Assembly (NCBI GenBank): GCA_041500225.1
Contig: JBGQLV010000001.1
Span: 1-64,000 of the forward strand
Direction: 5' to 3'
DNA: 64,000 nt
Origin: 0-14-3-00-41-53 sp041500225
GTDB taxonomy: Bacteria; Nitrospirota; Thermodesulfovibrionia; Thermodesulfovibrionales; SM23-35
Below the pieces are notes generated by a model. That model saw only the letters and a program-made list of their open reading frames with translations, was not told the origin of the DNA and did not search any database. Numbering within the stretch: the stretch's first letter is position 1; each line of letters begins with the position of its first letter. The translations under genes and the position numbers were made by a program. Shown here one piece after another: positions 60,235-64,000 of this stretch.

Positions 60235-61293
60235 ATGCATGCTGACGCCAAGATTAATTTGCGAGTGTTGTTTTTATTACTTGGAGACCAGAGGACAGCA
60301 AGCTCGCGAGTTCGCGGCTTCTGGATTGCTGATGAATTATCAAATCTCGGGGTAAAATGTACTGTTGTTTACGGAGAGGATCGCGCCTCTTATTTCCGTT
60401 GTTTAAGAAAACTGCCATGGCATGACATCTTATTCGTGCAGAAAAGATGTTCCAGATGGGATTACCATATTATTAATTTTGCACGTTTAATGGGCAAGGG
60501 GGTGGTGTTTGATCTTGACGATGCATACTCAAAGGTAAAGAGTGATATAACGCTACGCAACGTCAGCCGCATCATGAAAAGATCTTCTGCTGTGACTGTT
60601 GGAAGCCAAAATTTATTGGAGTTTGCAAAGCAGTATCAGGAAAACTCGCATTACCTGCCGAGCAGCATAAAGTTGGAAAATTATGAATTGCCAGCGCAGA
60701 AGCATGAAAACTCGCGGGTGTGTTTGGGGTGGATAGGCAATGGGGCTCATTATCACATTGACCTTGTACAAATACTGCGGGGGCCTCTAATGGAAATTGC
60801 ATTAAAACACAATGTGCGGTTGAAACTGGTCGGAGTTTGTAAACAAAAGGAGTTATATAAGGCATTTTCCAATATTCCAGGATTGGAGACTACTTTCATA
60901 GACAGTATTGACTGGGCAGACCACGCTGAAGTTCGTAAGGCAATGCTGGATTTCGATATTGGTCTCTATCCCGTGCTCGACAATGACTTTAATCGTTACA
61001 AATGCGCGTTTAAAGCCCTCGAGTATATGGCACTGGGGATAGCTGTAGTCGCCAGTCCTGTAGGAGCCAATGCCTATGTAGTCAGCGATGGTATGGACGG
61101 TTTTCATGCAAATGAAAAGAAAGAATGGATTAATGCTCTTTCGATATTAATTACAGATCAGACAGCACGAAAGAAAATGGGCCGGGCAGGAAGGCTCAAA
61201 GTCGAAACGCAATACAGCATATCAGAATCTGCAAAGAAATTGGCAGAGATAATGGCAGTAGCTATTGATAAAACTCGGAGGTTACAAAAATAA
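60235..61293 (+). CDS. Glycosyltransferase, GT-B fold (family 4 like)
   Basis: A 352-residue protein. The N-terminal LFLLLGDQRTASSRVRGFWI, a central VVFDLDDAYSKVKSD and the C-terminal half with CLGWIGNGAHYHI, DIGLYPVLDNDFNRYKCAFK and ALEYMALGIAVVASPVGAN match glycosyltransferases that have a Lys/Glu pair in a K-x3-E-Y-MA-x-G motif (KALEYMALG). Its stop overlaps the next start by 1 nt. Confidence 0.82.
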   Translation: MHADAKINLRVLFLLLGDQRTASSRVRGFWIADELSNLGVKCTVVYGEDRASYFRCLRKLPWHDILFVQKRCSRWDYHIINFARLMGKGVVFDLDDAYSKVKSDITLRNVSRIMKRSSAVTVGSQNLLEFAKQYQENSHYLPSSIKLENYELPAQKHENSRVCLGWIGNGAHYHIDLVQILRGPLMEIALKHNVRLKLVGVCKQKELYKAFSNIPGLETTFIDSIDWADHAEVRKAMLDFDIGLYPVLDNDFNRYKCAFKALEYMALGIAVVASPVGANAYVVSDGMDGFHANEKKEWINALSILITDQTARKKMGRAGRLKVETQYSISESAKKLAEIMAVAIDKTRRLQK

Positions 61294-62744
61294 TGAAGGA
61301 TCCAGTTGTACGCTTTATGGAAAATGTTCGATTGAATCCTAATCATCCAGCTGTTGTCCAGGATACGGGTTCTGTAAGCTACGGAGAGATTGGTTCACTA
61401 ACGGCTCGCATTGCAGCAACTATTTCTGATATTTGTGAAAAACCCAGGGTCTTAGTCTACTTGCCTAAAGGGGCAGATGCTTATGCTGCCATGTTCGCTA
61501 CTTTGATGGCTGGTGGATATTATTCGCCGATTAATATAGATGCTCCGGTGCATCGACATGTTGAGGTTTTGCACCAATTTTGCCCTGATGTTATCGTAAG
61601 TACAAAGAAGTTGGTGTTAGATTTACCTATAGCTGATATTGAGAGCGAATTCGTTGATATTGACAATCTCTCGTCCGATGAGCTGGGAGAGCCTCTTGCT
61701 GCCCATGAATTAGCGTATGTTATTTTTACTTCTGGTTCGACAGGGCAGCCTAAAGGGGTAATGATTCCGCGCTCCGGTCTCTCCCATTATACGGAGTGGG
61801 CTGTTAATAACATGTGCGTTTCTCCTGAAGATCGTTGGTCGCAACATCCTAATATTGCATTTGATCTTAGTGTGCTGGACATATATGGAGCACTGTGTGG
61901 CGGTGCAACGTTGTACCCCCTGACCTCGAAAAAAGACAAATTGCTGCCGGCTGATTTTATCAAGCGACATCAACTAACTATTTGGAATTCTGTGCCGAGC
62001 GTTGTTGATCTTATGATTAAAGCTCGTCAGGTTACAAAGGAAAATTTTGCATCTCTTCGGTTGCTTACCTTTTGTGGGGAACCTCTCTATCCCAGGCATT
62101 TAGATGCTATTTTCTGCGCTAATGATCGTGTACTGGTTCACAATACCTATGGTCCGACTGAAGCCACAGTATCGTGTACTTTGATCCGTTTAACTGCGAG
62201 CAATTATAAGGATGTTTGCGGTGGCAATGTTGCATTAGGCCAGCCTATACCTGGAATGGAAGTTATGTTGATGGGAGGCAGTAGTGATGAGGGAGAGCTT
62301 GTGATTTTGGGGGAGCAGCTGGCTCTTGGATATTGGCAGAATGGATCTGAAACAGCTAAAGCTTTTATTTCAATATCAGTTGAAGGGGTGGATAGGCGAG
62401 CTTATCGTACGGGAGATTGGGTAACTAAAAGGGATAGTGAATATTATTTCGCAGGTAGAATTGATTCTCAAATTAAAATACGAGGGAATAGGGTAGAATT
62501 AGATGAAATTGACTCTACTATTCTTAAGATAGGGTATGGAAATTCATGTACCGTTTTCGTGAATAACCAATTACATAGTTTTATACAGACAAAGCGATTG
62601 CCGGAGTTTTTAGAATTTAAGGAAAGACTATCCAGGCATTTGCCGGAGTATGAAATACCGGCTCATATCCATGTGATTGAAAGTTTTCCGGTTAATAGTA
62701 ATGATAAGATTGATCGGCTGCAATTGGGCGAATTGATAGATTAG
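61293..62744 (+). CDS. Amino-acid adenylation enzyme (DltA/NRPS A-domain-like)
   Basis: A 483-residue ANL-superfamily enzyme that activates a carboxylic acid with ATP and loads it on a carrier. Core motifs: A3 FTSGSTGQPKGVMIP near residue 146, A4 IAFDLSVLDIYGAL near 187 (the Asp binds the amino group of the substrate), A5 NTYGPTEATVS near 285, A7 YRTGDW near 370, A8 GRIDSQIKIRGNRVELDEID near 387, and the A10 Lys in NSNDKIDR near the end. The FDLSVLDIY segment is closest to DltA-type enzymes, so a small amino acid (for example alanine) is a guess. The carrier protein follows 12-32 bp later. Confidence 0.88.
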   Translation: MKDPVVRFMENVRLNPNHPAVVQDTGSVSYGEIGSLTARIAATISDICEKPRVLVYLPKGADAYAAMFATLMAGGYYSPINIDAPVHRHVEVLHQFCPDVIVSTKKLVLDLPIADIESEFVDIDNLSSDELGEPLAAHELAYVIFTSGSTGQPKGVMIPRSGLSHYTEWAVNNMCVSPEDRWSQHPNIAFDLSVLDIYGALCGGATLYPLTSKKDKLLPADFIKRHQLTIWNSVPSVVDLMIKARQVTKENFASLRLLTFCGEPLYPRHLDAIFCANDRVLVHNTYGPTEATVSCTLIRLTASNYKDVCGGNVALGQPIPGMEVMLMGGSSDEGELVILGEQLALGYWQNGSETAKAFISISVEGVDRRAYRTGDWVTKRDSEYYFAGRIDSQIKIRGNRVELDEIDSTILKIGYGNSCTVFVNNQLHSFIQTKRLPEFLEFKERLSRHLPEYEIPAHIHVIESFPVNSNDKIDRLQLGELID

Positions 62745-62776
62745 TACTAAGCAAGTTGATGAAAGGGTTGAAAACA

Positions 62777-63049
62777 ATGAATATGAATGATTGTGGTTAT
62801 GCGGATTTGTATGAAATCATACTTGATGTGATAGAGCCTAAATTATCACAGACAGGATTAGACCGCAATACTATTAAACCGGACACAGGTTTAATGGATA
62901 TTCTTGACTCTTTCGGGATTCTTGAGACAATTATCGAGATTGAGGAGCGCGCGGGAGTTAGCGCAGATTTAGCACAAATGGATTTTGCAACTGCTATGAC
63001 TGTGAGTGGCTTGGCTAAAGAGATTATTCGCATAAACCCTCGTGAGTGA
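62777..63049 (+). CDS. Acyl/peptidyl carrier protein
   Basis: A 90-residue acidic carrier protein from ATG 62777, which has AAAGGG upstream (an in-frame TTG lies 21 nt earlier). The phosphopantetheine site is Ser45 in ILDSFGILETIIEIEE, with the usual following helix and the FATAMTVSGLAKEI end. It would accept the aminoacyl group from the adenylation enzyme just upstream. Its 3' end overlaps the acetyltransferase gene by 8 nt. Confidence 0.85.
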   Translation: MNMNDCGYADLYEIILDVIEPKLSQTGLDRNTIKPDTGLMDILDSFGILETIIEIEERAGVSADLAQMDFATAMTVSGLAKEIIRINPRE

Positions 63050-63677
63050 TTTCATGGATAAGAGTAAGAATATTTCTATTGTTAATGTTTCTGCAATTGA
63101 TGAAGCCCGCCGGTTGTCAGCTTCATATTTAGTGATGGAATCGTTGCCGGCCTATTATATGGTTGATGGTATTGATGAACTCGAAATGGCTACTGCAGTT
63201 GCTGGATTGATTGGAGAATCAGGAAGCGAGATTGAAAAAGGGTATGCTGCTCTTTCCGGCGAGGAAGTTGTTGGAATATTTACTTTTCTTTGTAGCGAGT
63301 TGTTGTCAAAGGCGCGGCTTGTGGGAACTCAGGCATTAATTAAGCGCCTGTCACATGATTCTGCAAAGCAGTTTTGTAATCACTTAAAACATTACGATGC
63401 CGGTTTTGGAATAGTTCCCGATGGGAGTATTTACCTGAGTCGGTTTGCGATCGATAAATACTATCGAGGAAGTGGCTTGGCAAGCCAAATGATAGAATTG
63501 TTCTTGTCCTTGGAGGATGATTTTGGTGTAAGACGGGACAAATTCTCGCTTCATGTGGATCGAAAAAATGAGCGCGCTATTGCCTTTTATCGTAAGCATG
63601 GGTTTGGTATACATCATACAGGATCACGTTATCTGACAATGGTTCGTACACAGGCGAGTCGTAGTATCATTGTCTAA
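63042..63677 (+). CDS. GNAT-family N-acetyltransferase
   Basis: About 211 residues from GTG 63042, or 207 from ATG 63054. The acetyl-CoA site is YYRGSGLASQMIELFLSLED near residue 142, and the terminal strand-helix VDRKNERAIAFYRKHGFGIH is typical of GNAT proteins. Its overlap with the carrier protein gene suggests that it acts on the carrier-bound amino acid or transfers it to an amino-sugar. Transfer of an aminoacyl or acyl group is inferred only from context. Confidence 0.82.
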   Translation: MSDFMDKSKNISIVNVSAIDEARRLSASYLVMESLPAYYMVDGIDELEMATAVAGLIGESGSEIEKGYAALSGEEVVGIFTFLCSELLSKARLVGTQALIKRLSHDSAKQFCNHLKHYDAGFGIVPDGSIYLSRFAIDKYYRGSGLASQMIELFLSLEDDFGVRRDKFSLHVDRKNERAIAFYRKHGFGIHHTGSRYLTMVRTQASRSIIV

Positions 63678-63695
63678 AAACATGGAGGAGTAAAA

Positions 63696-64000
63696 GTGCC
63701 CGGTACTTTCCAAAAGATTCAGTCAAAAAAAGACCTCAAGAAATTCATAGAGATGGATTTGGAAGCGCGTGGGCTAAAATGTCTGCCAAAGTTGTACCAG
63801 ATACGTAAGCCGATCGTTTGCTACACGGTACTATTGAGGAAGGTGGAGTATTTGCAAAATAAAGAGCATGGTTATTTGGCTGAATTATGGTGTAAAATCA
63901 TGCAACTGAGATTAAAACGACTGGGGGCAAAGTTGGGATTCTCGATTGCCCCCAATACGTTCGGGCCTGGTTTATATCTGGTGCATTGGGGTAGCATAGT
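63696..64000 (+). CDS. Hexapeptide acetyltransferase (serine acetyltransferase-like), partial
   Basis: Starts at GTG 63696 after GGAGGAG and runs off the window; 101 residues are seen. The N-terminal helical part is followed by LGFSIAPNTFGPGLYLVHWG, matching the I-x-x-NTFGPGLYI-x-H-x-G entry to the left-handed beta-helix of CysE-like and colanic-acid type O-acetyltransferases. The catalytic part is beyond the end. It probably acetylates the glycan or belongs with the carrier-protein genes just before it. Confidence 0.75.
   Translation, partial: MPGTFQKIQSKKDLKKFIEMDLEARGLKCLPKLYQIRKPIVCYTVLLRKVEYLQNKEHGYLAELWCKIMQLRLKRLGAKLGFSIAPNTFGPGLYLVHWGSI

Overview
The window (about 40% GC by eye, one short higher-GC stretch) looks like the chromosome of an anaerobic, sulfate-reducer-like bacterium. 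Nitrospirota (Thermodesulfovibrionia-like) or Desulfobacterota is my inference; there is no rRNA to settle it. The grounds are two complete Hmc-type transmembrane electron-transfer operons with 16-haem cytochromes, two candidate selenoproteins, and a Gram-negative style cell-wall and glycan gene set.

Region 1 (1-16.3 kb): two paralogous operons, each coding for a Trp-rich beta-propeller (TmcD-like), HmcE (NarI-like cytochrome b), HmcF (HdrD/CCG protein), HmcA (exactly 16 CxxCH motifs in both copies), HmcB (Tat-exported four-cluster ferredoxin), HmcC (NrfD-like) and a 38-39 residue HmcD-like membrane peptide. Copy 1 ends with an unrecognised 109-aa gene and a decapitated hydrogenase-maturation protease remnant. 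In copy 2 hmcF carries an in-frame TGA exactly where copy 1 has the Cys of an ECGH motif, followed 22 nt later by a perfect 8-bp hairpin with a G-first loop. This is best read as a selenocysteine codon plus bacterial SECIS.

Region 2 (16.6-32 kb), mostly housekeeping: a MerR regulator with a Cys/Trp-rich tail, a C-terminally short ComEC, the cdaA-cdaR-glmM group (c-di-AMP and cell-wall precursor), initiator tRNA-Met, galE, a diguanylate cyclase response regulator, a peptidoglycan-recycling group (nagZ, ampG, DUF1460 amidase, nagA), a FecR/DUF6600 protein, a tiny glutaredoxin-like selenoprotein (Uxx type, also with an in-frame TGA) and a LysE exporter.

Region 3 (32.3-64 kb): a large exopolysaccharide/O-antigen cluster. 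A NusG-paralogue antiterminator leads dTDP-rhamnose genes (rfbACDB), manB, manC, a MarR-type EPS regulator, gmd and fcl, cysC, a Wzm/Wzt exporter and a UDP-HexNAc dehydrogenase. A higher-GC block (48.8-53.6 kb) holds a methyltransferase, dTDP-3-amino-sugar genes (FdtC/FdtA fusion, FdtB) and an MsbA/PglK-like ABC protein. Then come glycosyltransferases, two pyruvyltransferases, methyltransferases, and an adenylation enzyme, carrier protein and acetyltransferases. The last gene runs off the window end. An ops-like element (39654-39668) lies in a leader within the cluster and may be a target of the NusG paralogue.

The cluster is full of small repeats: period-7 arrays whose sequence drifts from unit to unit and which enter coding regions; GTCATTCC...GGAATGAC inverted-repeat elements, one pair bracketing a broken GIY-YIG nuclease gene; hexamer inverted repeats that can fold as hairpins between rml/man genes; and several gene remnants. 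Together they mark a region under active rearrangement.
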